Assembly: GCF_030694375.1 (NCBI RefSeq)
Contig: NZ_JAUXYL010000042.1
Location: 1-50,101, forward strand
Length of the DNA: 50,101 nt
Source of the DNA: Algoriphagus sp.
GTDB taxonomy: Bacteria > Bacteroidota > Bacteroidia > Cytophagales > Cyclobacteriaceae
Direction: 5' to 3'
The stretch's first letter is position 1. Each line of letters starts with the position of its first letter. This document shows positions 6,598 through 14,870 of this stretch, piece by piece. The translations under genes were made by a program, and so were the position numbers. Below the pieces are notes generated by a model. The model searched no databases and was not told the origin of the DNA. It saw nothing but the letters and a program-made list of their open reading frames with translations.

Positions 6598-7083
6598 ATG
6601 ACCCGACCTTCCCTTTTATCTCCCCCGCAGACCAGCGCCTTGGTTATTCTGCGAATCCTCATCGGATGGCATTTTCTTTACGAAGGTGTCATCAAGCTTT
6701 ATAGCCCCTCATGGACAGCCAAGGGCTACCTACTCAGTGCTACGTACATGGAGTCCTTTTTCCACTGGTTGGCCAGTGATTCCATGATTTCTACCATTGA
6801 TACTTTGAATATCGCCGCACTACTCTTGGTAGGTGTCGGACTGATTTTGGGTTTCAAGACGCAGGTCGCAAGTCTGATCGGAATAGGTCTTTTGCTTTTG
6901 TACTACTTTGCCCATCCGCCTTTTCCCGGATATCCTCAGGGACCTGCCGAGGGGAGCTACTGGATCATCAATAAAAACCTGATCGAAGCTGCGGCCCTAG
7001 TGGTGATTTTTCTGTTCCCTACTTCCATTTCCTTTGGACTGGAACGGTTTTTCACCAAAAAGGAAATCCAAACTCAACCCTAA
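6598..7083 (+). CDS. DoxX-family membrane protein
   Basis: A 161-residue membrane protein with four hydrophobic segments: near residues 14-30, 62-82, 88-105 and 130-150. It opens with LVILRILIGWHFLYEGVIKL, the usual first helix of DoxX/DoxD proteins. A GSYWIINKNLIEAAALVVIF block precedes the last helix. DoxX proteins are small inner-membrane proteins associated with quinone or redox functions, but most, including this kind, are uncharacterised. The stop is 13 bp before the Tat-secreted oxidoreductase gene, so they form a two-gene operon. The pairing with an exported dehydrogenase-like protein could indicate electron transfer at the membrane; that is inference. Confidence 0.85.
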   Translation: MTRPSLLSPPQTSALVILRILIGWHFLYEGVIKLYSPSWTAKGYLLSATYMESFFHWLASDSMISTIDTLNIAALLLVGVGLILGFKTQVASLIGIGLLLLYYFAHPPFPGYPQGPAEGSYWIINKNLIEAAALVVIFLFPTSISFGLERFFTKKEIQTQP

Positions 7084-7096
7084 AAACACGGAAATC

Positions 7097-8716
7097 ATGG
7101 CAACTGACAAAAAATTATTTGCAGCCTTTTCGAGAAGAGATTTGCTTAAAAGCCTGGCAGGAATCCCGGTCTTAGGCGCTGTATGGGCAGCTGGGATAGA
7201 TACCACTAAAAGGTCGAAACTGGAAAAAGATTTCCTCCTCGAAAAATTAAACATCAAAGCTAGCCCCCCTCCTGCCTCCGGCCCTATGAGTGGCGACCCC
7301 TTACGAATCGGTCTTATCGGCTTTGGCATACGAGGCGAGCAACTGATGCGAGCACTGGGATTTGCGACCAATGAATGGGTTGAGGCCATGTCAAAGGCTT
7401 TCATGGAGGACCCCAAAGACAAGCGATTGGAAGATTTCAAAGCTCAGGAAAACCTCAATGTCAAACTCACGGCAATCTGTGATATTTTTGATGTTCGGGC
7501 CGAAAAAGCCCTAAAATCATTCAATAACGAATCCAATACCTGTAAGCGCTACGAAAGCTACCTGGACCTGATTAACAGCGGAGAGGTCGATGCAGTCATT
7601 ATTGCTACCCCGGATCACTGGCATGCACCAATGGCACAGGCTGCAATTGAGGCGGGAATCCATGCCTACATTGAGAAACCGATGACTCATACGATCGGCG
7701 AGACCTATCTGCTGAGAGAGGCAGTCAGAAAAAACCCCAAAGCTATCTTGGCGGTAGGGCACCAACATCGGCAGACGCTCAGCTTCTTGACCGCTCAGGA
7801 TGCCATAGCCAAAAACACTCTGGGCCACATCTCCCTGGTCGTAACCAACACCAACCGAAATGATGGCAATGGAGCCTGGCAATATGAGATCCATCCGGAG
7901 GCTTCGCCTGAAACCATTGACTGGAATGCCTTTTTGGGCAATTCCCCTTCAGTCCCATTCAATCCGGAGCATTTTTTCCGATGGAGAAAATGGTGGGCTT
8001 ATGGTTCGGGATTATCCGGAGACTTGCTTACCCACGACTACGATCGAATAAATTGTGTGCTTAAAATGGGGATCCCCAAGTATGTCACGGCCTCGGGAGG
8101 AATCTATACCCACCGTGATGGCAGAAATGTACCGGATGTGATGCAGGTGAATATGGATTTTCCGGAATTCAGCACCGGTTCAAGTCAGGAAAGCGGGAAA
8201 GAAAAAGGAATGACCCTTGTCTACAGTGCTACCTTGGGAAATCAGTTTGACCGGGGTACCGTACTGATGGGCCATGACGGCAGTATGGAACTGGGCAATA
8301 TCCTGACTATCTATGCCGACCCGAGATCCACCAAGTACAAGGACATGATCGCAGAAGGACGGATCGACCCTTCGGTTCCCATCTACCAATACGACCCCAC
8401 TGCCGATGGTGTCGATGCTGTGACCTCCGCTACGACCAAGTACTTCGCAAATAAAGGACTGCTATGGACCTATCGGGATGGCAAGCGTGTAGATTCTACC
8501 TTCTTACACATCCGGGAGTGGCTGAGCTGCATCCGATTGGGAGGAGAACCAAGCTGTGGCATTCAGGAAGGATTTGAGGAAGCTATCACCGCACATATGG
8601 CAGGACTTTCTTATAAAACCGGCCGAAAAATCGAATGGGATTCCGAAAGTGAGCGAATCATTTCCCTGCCGGGAGAAGACTTGGATGCTATCCTTTTGGA
8701 CAATTCCATTAGCTGA
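7097..8716 (+). CDS. Tat-exported Gfo/Idh/MocA-family oxidoreductase
   Basis: A 539-residue NAD(P)-dependent oxidoreductase of the Gfo/Idh/MocA family. A twin-arginine signal (FSRRDLLKSL, Arg13-Arg14) precedes a hydrophobic stretch, so it is probably folded and exported. The Rossmann motif is IGLIGFGIRG (71-80) and the family EKP triad is at 193-195. AVIIATPDHWHAPMAQ lies between them. The C-terminal alpha/beta domain follows. It is longer than typical 350-450-residue members. These proteins oxidise or reduce sugars and related polyols, often with tightly bound cofactor. The ATG at 7097 was chosen because it starts just before the Tat motif; a longer frame overlaps doxX. The operon ends at the hairpin at 8722. 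The substrate cannot be read from sequence. Confidence 0.9.
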   Translation: MATDKKLFAAFSRRDLLKSLAGIPVLGAVWAAGIDTTKRSKLEKDFLLEKLNIKASPPPASGPMSGDPLRIGLIGFGIRGEQLMRALGFATNEWVEAMSKAFMEDPKDKRLEDFKAQENLNVKLTAICDIFDVRAEKALKSFNNESNTCKRYESYLDLINSGEVDAVIIATPDHWHAPMAQAAIEAGIHAYIEKPMTHTIGETYLLREAVRKNPKAILAVGHQHRQTLSFLTAQDAIAKNTLGHISLVVTNTNRNDGNGAWQYEIHPEASPETIDWNAFLGNSPSVPFNPEHFFRWRKWWAYGSGLSGDLLTHDYDRINCVLKMGIPKYVTASGGIYTHRDGRNVPDVMQVNMDFPEFSTGSSQESGKEKGMTLVYSATLGNQFDRGTVLMGHDGSMELGNILTIYADPRSTKYKDMIAEGRIDPSVPIYQYDPTADGVDAVTSATTKYFANKGLLWTYRDGKRVDSTFLHIREWLSCIRLGGEPSCGIQEGFEEAITAHMAGLSYKTGRKIEWDSESERIISLPGEDLDAILLDNSIS

Positions 8717-8721
8717 AAATG

Positions 8722-8756
8722 AAATGACGCATCTCAAGCTTATGCGTCATTTTTTC
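8722..8756 (+). terminator. Terminator of the DoxX-oxidoreductase operon
   Basis: AAATGACGCAT (8722-8732) pairs with ATGCGTCATTT (8742-8752), followed by a T run, 6 bp after the stop codon. Confidence 0.9.
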
Positions 8757-8835
8757 TTTTCTGTATATCCGATTTCTTACCAGTAGCCATAGGAAATAAG
8801 GCTAGAAGTCCGATGAGACGAGCTGTGGACTTGCT

Positions 8836-8853
8836 TCCCGATTGCCATCGGGA
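8836..8853. repeat. Short palindrome TCCCGAT-TGCC-ATCGGGA
   Basis: A perfect 7-bp stem in the 8757-9022 gap. The same stem with a GCA loop occurs at 23167-23183 inside a broken tRNA. A second small inverted repeat, TCGTC-TGTC-GACGA, follows at 8862-8875. I see nothing else in this gap. Confidence 0.7.
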
Positions 8854-9022
8854 GTGGACGGTCGTCTGTCGACGATTATCCGCTTTTTTCAAGTTCAATT
8901 TTAGCAAACTGGTAGAATTGCGGGTAATCATAAAAATAAAATACAGATGAGTTCAATACTTGAATCATTCCTTTTCTAAACTGATTTGATGGTTGGAAAA
9001 GGGGATTGCTGGACTGAATAGT

Positions 9023-9274
9023 TTACCCCACCCTTGACTCCGAGTACAAATCATAAGCCGCCACCAATAATTGCCGGGCAGGCGAATAGCCATACTTTTC
9101 ATGTTCCTCGATTTCACTCCGCCGGATTGCGAACCCCGGCAGGTACTTTTCATCCAGCTCGTCCCAAAAAATCAACAAGTAGCAATAGGAAATCGGACTC
9201 GCCCTTCCTGCCTCCATCCAGGAATTAAATTGTGCTTCATCTAGGGATTTGGGATATTTGAGGCCTTCGAACAT
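9023..9274 (-). CDS. Small hypothetical protein (83 aa)
   Basis: I do not recognise this protein. It has 83 residues, is acidic and aromatic-rich (YCYLLIFWDELDEKYLPGF), and ends in a helical stretch ARQLLVAAYDLYSESRVG. There is no signal peptide or clear membrane helix. The composition looks like a true protein rather than a shadow, and no other frame in the stretch is better. It is flanked by non-coding DNA on both sides. The 9275-9576 gap shows only the terminator at 9508-9543. Existence is moderately supported; function unknown. Confidence 0.55.
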   Translation of the reverse strand: MFEGLKYPKSLDEAQFNSWMEAGRASPISYCYLLIFWDELDEKYLPGFAIRRSEIEEHEKYGYSPARQLLVAAYDLYSESRVG

Positions 9275-9507
9275 GTGAAACTAGCGCTTGATTTCTTGCA
9301 AAAGTAGGGAAAGCAAATAACTATTATGAGTATCCGCAAGGATGCACGTTGGATAAAAATTGGCCCAGTAAGTTGCGGATCCTCGACCATCGTCCATGGT
9401 CCTTAGCTTAGCAAATCTGTCCTCCAATCCAAATTTCAAAGGCTATGTGCAGGTTCACGGATACATATACTAACTATTCATTCAGCTCAATTTCAACTAG
9501 ATGTTGT

Positions 9508-9543
9508 AAAAAAAAATCCCAACCTTCTAACTGAATGTTGGGA
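9508..9543 (-). terminator. Terminator of the Gre-like gene
   Basis: On the minus strand GTCCCAAC pairs with GTTGGGAT across a 13-base loop and is followed by a run of at least eight T. It lies 33 bp after the stop of the gene at 9577. Confidence 0.75.
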
Positions 9544-9576
9544 CCCTTAACTTTCTTGTTTTTAGCTCTAGCTAAA

Positions 9577-10029
9577 TCAATACACATCCAAAATCTTGTA
9601 CCGAAGTCCATTGTATTCGATGAGTTCTCCCTTTTTTTTGCCTTTCATCTCAGCATAGATGGGTGCATGAACGGACAAACCAAATACCGACTTTTCATTA
9701 ATGTCGACTGATTCAATCGAGGTACTGACGAAAAATATCCGCTGATCGGTGACGACGACCGCTCCGACTTCTATTTCTTCACAGATCAAATCCGGATCAA
9801 TATTACCCAGAGTCATCAGCTCATTTCTCAAAAAAAGTAACTCGTGTTCCATCCTCACCAATAATTCGTTTTGTTCGGATGCACCGCGGTTACCCTGGCT
9901 TGGGCTTTCATCACGCGTGGTAACTTCCGACTTGAGCCGGGCCACTTCTTTTTCAAAATCAGAAATGGTCATTTGTTGCTTGATCGTGCAGGCATGCAAA
10001 ATGCTGCTTTTCGAAAGTCTGGAGTTCAT
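9577..10029 (-). CDS. GreA/GreB-like C-terminal domain protein
   Basis: A 150-residue protein. An N-terminal helical part (TISDFEKEVARLKSEV ... LLVRMEHELLFLRNELM) looks like a coiled coil. It is followed by a beta-rich region (VEVGAVVVTDQRIFFVSTSI ... GELIEYNGLRYKILDVY) that resembles the FKBP-like C-terminal domain of Gre elongation factors. Bacteroidota commonly carry such short proteins, which are often mislabelled 3-oxoacyl-ACP synthase; that label is not supported here. Gre factors rescue stalled RNA polymerase, but the canonical acidic coiled-coil tip is not evident, so an antagonist or other polymerase-binding role is possible. The start MNSRLSK was chosen over a longer frame with an odd N-terminus. 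Confidence 0.7.
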   Translation of the reverse strand: MNSRLSKSSILHACTIKQQMTISDFEKEVARLKSEVTTRDESPSQGNRGASEQNELLVRMEHELLFLRNELMTLGNIDPDLICEEIEVGAVVVTDQRIFFVSTSIESVDINEKSVFGLSVHAPIYAEMKGKKKGELIEYNGLRYKILDVY

Positions 10030-10205
10030 AGTTTGGTCTGATTGATAATCACAATAATACCTAACGCTAATCCTTGAACATATGACGAAAGTCAGCAAAG
10101 AAAATGATTTAGCATTCTGAGATAAGGTTCTGCGGGTACTTCGGCGGATAAAGATTACCTGCCCTGAATTGGTTTCAGGCCCTAGCGTTTTAACCCGATT
10201 ACACC

Positions 10206-11303
10206 TTAAATAAGCACCTTACCGCCGGTTTGGGCACTTTCCAAAATCGCCTCCACAATCCGAATATCACGCAAACCTTCTTCACCCGGCACGAGGTAAG
10301 ACTTGCCTGCTAGGATGGCCAAGGCATCCTGATCCATTTGATTGGCTTGCTGCCAAGGCACATCATAAGGAAAATTGATCACTCCAAGTGGGCTCTTACC
10401 TTTATTTCCTGCATATCCCTGGAAAGGCGACATTTCGATCAGTCCTTTTTCACATTGGATATTCAGAAAGTTGATGTTTTCTGCAAAAGAGGTCTTGATC
10501 TTTCCGATCACGCCGCCGGGAAACTCGAGTTCCGCTTCCACGATTTCGCCCAGACCATCCTTATATACTTCAGGCCTTTCCGTCCAGACTTTGGCAGAAT
10601 TAACTGAAACAGGTTCCATATTCGCCCCCAACCTTGCACCTTGAATGGAGTAAACGCCCATATCGTAAATCACTCCTCCTCCCATTTCGCGCTTTTGCTT
10701 CCAGTGGTCGGTTCTTCCTTCTCGATACCCTGCTGCACAGTCTAGGCTCAGCACTTTACCCAAAGATCCTTCTTTGACGATTTTTTGGAAAGCTTGGGTA
10801 TTGGGCTCATGCTGACAGCGGTACCCGATCGATAACCCAACACCATTTGCTTTGCAAGCATCAATCATGGCCTGACACTCCTCCACGGTCACAGCCATGG
10901 GCTTTTCACACCATACCTGTTTTTTGGCTTTTGCGGCACGCACCACATACTCCCGATGCATGGATGGAGGCAGCACCACGTAAACTATATCGATATCCGG
11001 ATTGTCCACGATCGTGTCAAAATTCTCGTAGTTGTAGATGTTTTTATCCGGGATATTGTATTTGGCTTTCCAGGTAGCCGCCTTTGAAGCGGTTCCCGTC
11101 ACAATACCGGCGAGGTAGCAATGCTTGGTGATTTGCAGTGCTGGAGCGAGAAGGTCAGTGCTGTAGTAACCGAGTCCAACCAAGGCAACACCGAGTTTAT
11201 CTTTCTTTGATTTATTGCTGCACGCAAAAAGGCTGGAAGGAGCTAAAAGCCCAAGTCCGGTAGCCAGTCCAAGGGTTTTGAGGGAATCGCGTCTAGAGGT
11301 CAT
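10206..11303 (-). CDS. Tat-exported Gfo/Idh/MocA-family oxidoreductase (possible lipoprotein)
   Basis: A 365-residue sugar-dehydrogenase-like protein. A twin-arginine motif (SRRDSLKTLG, Arg4-Arg5) is followed by a hydrophobic stretch ending LFAC, so Cys28 may be lipidated after Tat export. The Rossmann motif is ALVGLGYYS (about 40-48) and the EKP triad is at 133-135. The domain resembles glucose-fructose oxidoreductase-type enzymes. The length is normal for the family. The gene is single, divergent from the GlcG-like gene at 11433, with a 129-bp spacer that could hold both promoters. It is one of two Tat-exported members in the window, but the two are not close to each other in sequence. Substrate unknown. 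Confidence 0.9.
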   Translation of the reverse strand: MTSRRDSLKTLGLATGLGLLAPSSLFACSNKSKKDKLGVALVGLGYYSTDLLAPALQITKHCYLAGIVTGTASKAATWKAKYNIPDKNIYNYENFDTIVDNPDIDIVYVVLPPSMHREYVVRAAKAKKQVWCEKPMAVTVEECQAMIDACKANGVGLSIGYRCQHEPNTQAFQKIVKEGSLGKVLSLDCAAGYREGRTDHWKQKREMGGGVIYDMGVYSIQGARLGANMEPVSVNSAKVWTERPEVYKDGLGEIVEAELEFPGGVIGKIKTSFAENINFLNIQCEKGLIEMSPFQGYAGNKGKSPLGVINFPYDVPWQQANQMDQDALAILAGKSYLVPGEEGLRDIRIVEAILESAQTGGKVLI

Positions 11304-11432
11304 AGAGTCAAAATTTGATTGAAAAAATAAGTTATTGGTTCTTTGTCTTTTATAAAAACCAAACTAGAGGTATTTTCAAATAATATTCTTCCGAAATAAA
11401 TTCAACAGTCAACCCAATAAACCTCCCTAACT

Positions 11433-11885
11433 ATGAAAAAGCTCCTAATTCTTGTATTCCTTGCCCTTCCGATGATTGCTTTTGCGCAAACCAAACCTTA
11501 TTTATCAATAGCTGATGCAGAGCGAATTACCGCGGCAGCTCAAGCCAAAGCCACTGCCGAAGGCTGGAATGTAGTCATCGCCATTCTCGACGATGGCGGA
11601 CATCTGATTTCCTTAAAACGCATGGATGGCGTGCAAATAGGTTCGATTGACGTGGCTCAGGCCAAAGCCAAATCCGCAGTGTTTTTCAAGAGACCTACGA
11701 AAGTCTTTGAAGAAGCCATGAAAGGTGAAGGTGGAGGCAGAATCGCTACCCTTCCCAATGCAGTGGGGGTCGAAGGTGGACTTCCAATATTTAAAGATGG
11801 AATCATCGTCGGATCGATCGGGATTTCAGGAGTGACTTCTGCACAGGATGGGATCATTGCAGAAGCCGGAGTGAAGGGGTATTAA
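11433..11885 (+). CDS. Exported GlcG/HbpS-family protein
   Basis: A 150-residue protein with a clear signal peptide (KKLLILVFLALPMIAFA). The mature part matches the GlcG/HbpS (DUF336) fold: LSIADAERITAAAQAKATAEGW, VVIAILDDGGHLISLKRMDG, then KAKSAVFFKRPT and the GGLPIFKDGIIVGSIGISG block close to the end. Relatives bind haem or small molecules, and some are encoded with glycolate oxidase; neither is shown here. It is transcribed alone. The first ATG gives a standard signal peptide. It should be periplasmic. Confidence 0.9.
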   Translation: MKKLLILVFLALPMIAFAQTKPYLSIADAERITAAAQAKATAEGWNVVIAILDDGGHLISLKRMDGVQIGSIDVAQAKAKSAVFFKRPTKVFEEAMKGEGGGRIATLPNAVGVEGGLPIFKDGIIVGSIGISGVTSAQDGIIAEAGVKGY

Positions 11886-11904
11886 GAAAGGATGGATTCC
11901 ATTA

Positions 11905-12169
11905 AAAATCCGCGCCGATCAGCGACCTTTTCCGCGAAAATCTGCGGGAAAGAAAAAGGGCTAATTATTTGGCTAAAGCCTCAATGGGATAATAATCCTC
12001 CCAGAAATGGGCTAAAGCCACATTCCTATTCAAAAAAAAATCTGTGAAAATCTGTGTCTTTTTCTGTGCAAATCTGTGAGAAACAAAACTTACTAAATCT
12101 TTGGCTAAAGCCCCATTTAGATCATAATCATCTAGGGAATGGGCTGAAGCCGCATTCCTATTCAAAAAT
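11905..12169. repeat. Composite intergenic repeat, left copy
   Basis: The block alternates two repeat types. TCTGTG/TCTGCG elements lie at 11905-11950 and 12030-12083. GGCTAAAGCC elements lie at 11969-12030 and 12100-12162. Each of the latter ends in a hairpin such as GGAATGGGCTGAAGCC plus GCATTCC. The same order recurs at 13434-13703 on the other side of the lipoprotein gene. It resembles known palindromic intergenic repeats of Bacteroidota. No ORF is supported inside. Confidence 0.8.
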
Positions 12170-12233
12170 CTGGATTTCAATTGGACAATCCCTATCAACT
12201 TCATTACTGAAAATAAACGGCTGAATACCTAAA

Positions 12234-13418
12234 ATGAATAAAACCTATTCCTATTTACTCATTCTGATTATTATTTTTTCCTGCTCACCAGCTCCTTCAG
12301 AAAAAATCTACCAAGGTAAATTGGAGGAGTTAATTGTTGGAGACTTTTCACTTCACTTAGACTCTCTTACAAAGGGCATATACAATCCCCGAGTCATTAA
12401 AGACAGTAATAAAGAACTGATTCTTACCACCAAAGCAGCGGATAAATTCAAGGGATGGGCTTTTATCTTTTCGGATCCAAAAACTGGTATGGAGGTCGAT
12501 CGTGTGGAAATTCCCACAGAAGGTCCTCAATCCATGAAAGGAGGAATATTTATAAATATTGTCAAATCCAAAAATCAGATATTCCTTATAAACCAGTATG
12601 GTGACATCGGAGAGTATGATCGAGATGGAATCCAGGTCAGATTAGTTTCAGCGATTAAGGATTTCTCTAAATCAAATGAAATCGAAATTCCAATCGCACG
12701 CTCTAAAATTTCGGACTTTCGAGCACCGTTTATTCAACTCGGTTTGAATCCAAACTCAATTATTAATTGGAAGGACAGACCCGGTCCCGGTGAAATGAGA
12801 TCTGAGTTTCAAACTGATTTTAAAGAGTGGATTTTATTTGTCAACCTTGAGACGCAGGAAGTATCAACCAGCAATTTTTCTATACCCACTGGATATGAAC
12901 TTTTTAAAAATGATTTTACTGCTACCGCACTAGTTGGAGCTTTTGATTCCAAGAGAGACCTATATTATTTAGGCTGGCCTGGATCAAATGAAATCTATGT
13001 TTTAGATGGAGTGGATTTGGTAAAAAAAATCACACCAAGTTCGAGAGTCCAATTTAACTTTCTACCCACTGAAGTAATCCCTTGGGGAAATAATTTTACC
13101 GTGTGGGCCTTGCCTAAGGAAGCATCTACCAATCTATTTTTGATGTATGATGAGGACAAAGATTTAATTCTCAAATGTTCGAAAATAAATGAATCAGAAG
13201 TCGGAGAGACTAATTTTGAGCGGACAAAACACTATGTTTTGAGTATATATTCTGGAGATTGGGATCCACTTGGAGAATACTTTTTTGATTTTGAATCGGA
13301 ATTGGATTTAGAAAACTGGCTCCTAACATCCGAGGGCCTTTTCATCAACAAACCCGAACAAAAGTCAGAAGATGAATACGAATTCTATAAAATCGACCTA
13401 TCCAGATTTAAAAATTAA
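12234..13418 (+). CDS. DUF4221-like lipoprotein (394 aa)
   Basis: A 394-residue exported protein with a lipoprotein signal (hydrophobic YLLILIIIFS then Cys17), so it is anchored in a membrane, probably facing the periplasm. The rest reads like a beta-propeller-type DUF4221 protein (for example GWAFIFSDPKTGMEVDRVEI and SKNQIFLINQYGDIGEYDRDG); the family call is from memory. No catalytic motif is visible. Lysine-, isoleucine- and asparagine-rich codons look more AT-rich than in the neighbours. It sits alone between two copies of a composite repeat (11905-12169 and 13434-13703), which may mark it as acquired or shuffled. Function unknown. Confidence 0.7.
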   Translation: MNKTYSYLLILIIIFSCSPAPSEKIYQGKLEELIVGDFSLHLDSLTKGIYNPRVIKDSNKELILTTKAADKFKGWAFIFSDPKTGMEVDRVEIPTEGPQSMKGGIFINIVKSKNQIFLINQYGDIGEYDRDGIQVRLVSAIKDFSKSNEIEIPIARSKISDFRAPFIQLGLNPNSIINWKDRPGPGEMRSEFQTDFKEWILFVNLETQEVSTSNFSIPTGYELFKNDFTATALVGAFDSKRDLYYLGWPGSNEIYVLDGVDLVKKITPSSRVQFNFLPTEVIPWGNNFTVWALPKEASTNLFLMYDEDKDLILKCSKINESEVGETNFERTKHYVLSIYSGDWDPLGEYFFDFESELDLENWLLTSEGLFINKPEQKSEDEYEFYKIDLSRFKN

Positions 13419-13433
13419 GCTCTAATCAACGTT

Positions 13434-13763
13434 TAAAAATCCGCGCGCATCAGCGGCCTTTTCTGCGCCAATCTGCGGGAAAGAAAAATGGATGAATGTT
13501 TGGCTAAAGCCCCGTGATGAGATTAACTCTAGATGGAATGGGCTGAAGCCGCATTCCTATTAATTAGTTATCAAATCTGTGAAAATCTGTGCTCTTTTCT
13601 GTGAGATCTGTGGGAAATAAAAAAGAACTATGATTTGGCTAAAGCCCCACTTAGATCATAATCCTCTAAGGAACGGGCTAAAGCCACATTCCTATTCAAA
13701 ATTCTGATCTAATCTGTTGCCTTTTCTGTGCCAAACTTGCCTGACGGCAGTCAGGTCTGTGGG
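13434..13763. repeat. Composite intergenic repeat, right copy
   Basis: TCTGTG/TCTGCG elements lie at 13436-13485, 13570-13612 and 13705-13763, and GGCTAAAGCC elements at 13499-13561 and 13634-13696. Order and spacing match the left copy at 11905-12169, with one extra TCTGTG element at the end. That extra element is interrupted by a 16-bp palindrome (13740-13755). This fills the gap to fabG. Confidence 0.8.
13740..13755. repeat. Short palindrome CCTGAC-GGCA-GTCAGG
   Basis: A perfect 6-bp stem with a 4-base loop, sitting between CTGTGCCAAA and TCTGTGGGAAA where other TCTGTG elements read almost directly through. The stem has the same CCTG...CAGG ends as those at 726-741 and 792-812. Confidence 0.7.
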
Positions 13764-13830
13764 AAACAAAAAACGGCTGAATCGCTCCAGCCGCTCTAAT
13801 CTCAGATTTTGAATTTCAAATTTCAAATCA

Positions 13831-14577
13831 TCAGGTATACATCGCTCCATTCACATGCAGCACCTGCCCTGAGATGTAGCTACTCATATCCGACGCCAAA
13901 AAGACACAGGCATTGGCCACTTCTTCCGGCTGTCCGCCACGCTTCATCGGGATTCCGTCTCTCCAACCTTGCACCGTCTTTTCATCCAAAGCGCCTGTCA
14001 TCTCAGTTTCGATAAATCCCGGCGCCACGGCATTACATCGAATATTTCTGGAACCCAATTCCAAAGCCACCGACTTCGTAAATCCGATAATTCCAGCTTT
14101 CGAAGCTGCATAGTTTGCTTGACCTGCATTGCCTTTCACCCCGACTACAGACGTCATGTTGATGATCGAACCGGCCTTTGCTTTCATCATCGTGCGGGAA
14201 GCTGCCTTCACCGTATTGAAGCAGGATTTGAGATTTACATTCATGATTTCGTCCCAAGCTTCCTCAGTCATGCGCATCAGAAGGTTGTCACGGGTGATTC
14301 CGGCATTGTTGACCAAAATGTCTAAGGCACCAAAGTCAGCTACCACGTCATTAATTAATTGCTCAGCAGCTTTGAAGTCAGATGCATCGGATCGATAGCC
14401 TTTCGCCTTTACGCCAAATGCCTCCAATTCGGCTTCAAGCGCCTGTCCTTTTTCCACACTGGACAAAAAAGTGAATGCGACATTTGCACCTTCCAATGCA
14501 AATCGAATCGCAATTGATCTTCCAATTCCCTTAGAAGCTCCTGTAACCAATGCGGTTTTTCCTGAAAGTAATCCCAT
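13831..14577 (-). CDS. fabG: 3-oxoacyl-ACP reductase
   Basis: A 248-residue short-chain dehydrogenase that reduces 3-oxoacyl-ACP with NADPH in fatty-acid elongation. It has the cofactor motif TGASKGIGR (12-20), NNAG (90-93), and the catalytic Ser143, Tyr156 and Lys160 (SVVG and YAASK). The sequence VAPGFIETEMT and the C-terminal SSYISGQVLHVNGAM are diagnostic of FabG rather than generic SDRs. Length is exactly typical. The gene stands alone and faces away from lpdA; a TAnnTTTG box on the minus strand lies 23 bp above the start. No terminator hairpin is obvious downstream. Confidence 0.95.
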   Translation of the reverse strand: MGLLSGKTALVTGASKGIGRSIAIRFALEGANVAFTFLSSVEKGQALEAELEAFGVKAKGYRSDASDFKAAEQLINDVVADFGALDILVNNAGITRDNLLMRMTEEAWDEIMNVNLKSCFNTVKAASRTMMKAKAGSIINMTSVVGVKGNAGQANYAASKAGIIGFTKSVALELGSRNIRCNAVAPGFIETEMTGALDEKTVQGWRDGIPMKRGGQPEEVANACVFLASDMSSYISGQVLHVNGAMYT

Positions 14578-14599
14578 GAAGTGTAAAATTTTGTTCGGT

Positions 14600-14607
14600 C
14601 AAAAGTA
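14600..14607 (-). promoter_or_regulatory. -7 promoter box of fabG (TACTTTTG)
   Basis: A TAnnTTTG match on the minus strand, 22 bp before the fabG ATG. No good -33 TTTG at the usual 19-21 bp spacing was found, so only the -7 box is claimed. Confidence 0.45.
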
Positions 14608-14827
14608 AAAAAAAAGCCCGGATTTTTATTTTTCAACAGACCAGAGAATTGGCTTTGTACTGAAAACCAAAGAATTAAACACTCAAAATTCATTTTTGCA
14701 AAATATTACTAAGGCCATTGAATTTTTGCTAAAATTTTCATTCAAAATGGGCAAATCATTCAGCTTTAGCAGCTTTTCGCATGAAATCCTTGAACCGTAT
14801 TGGATTTTTTTCTGAAGTCAAAAGGCC

Positions 14828-14835
14828 TATTTTTG
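14828..14835 (+). promoter_or_regulatory. -7 promoter box of lpdA (TATTTTTG)
   Basis: A TAnnTTTG match 35 bp before the lpdA ATG. It supports the MSSTKFD start, because the longer frame from 14781 would begin upstream of the promoter. Confidence 0.5.
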
Positions 14836-14870
14836 CAGAGTTTCAATTTGTAATCAAACAAGAATTAAAT

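Noticed and set aside
6997..7440. 147-codon minus-strand frame over the DoxX/oxidoreductase junction
   Set aside because: Antisense to two genes with clear family motifs; no domain pattern.
11905..13763. CRISPR array
   Set aside because: Repeats are long, degenerate and alternate between two types with irregular spacing; no constant repeat with unique spacers and no cas genes.
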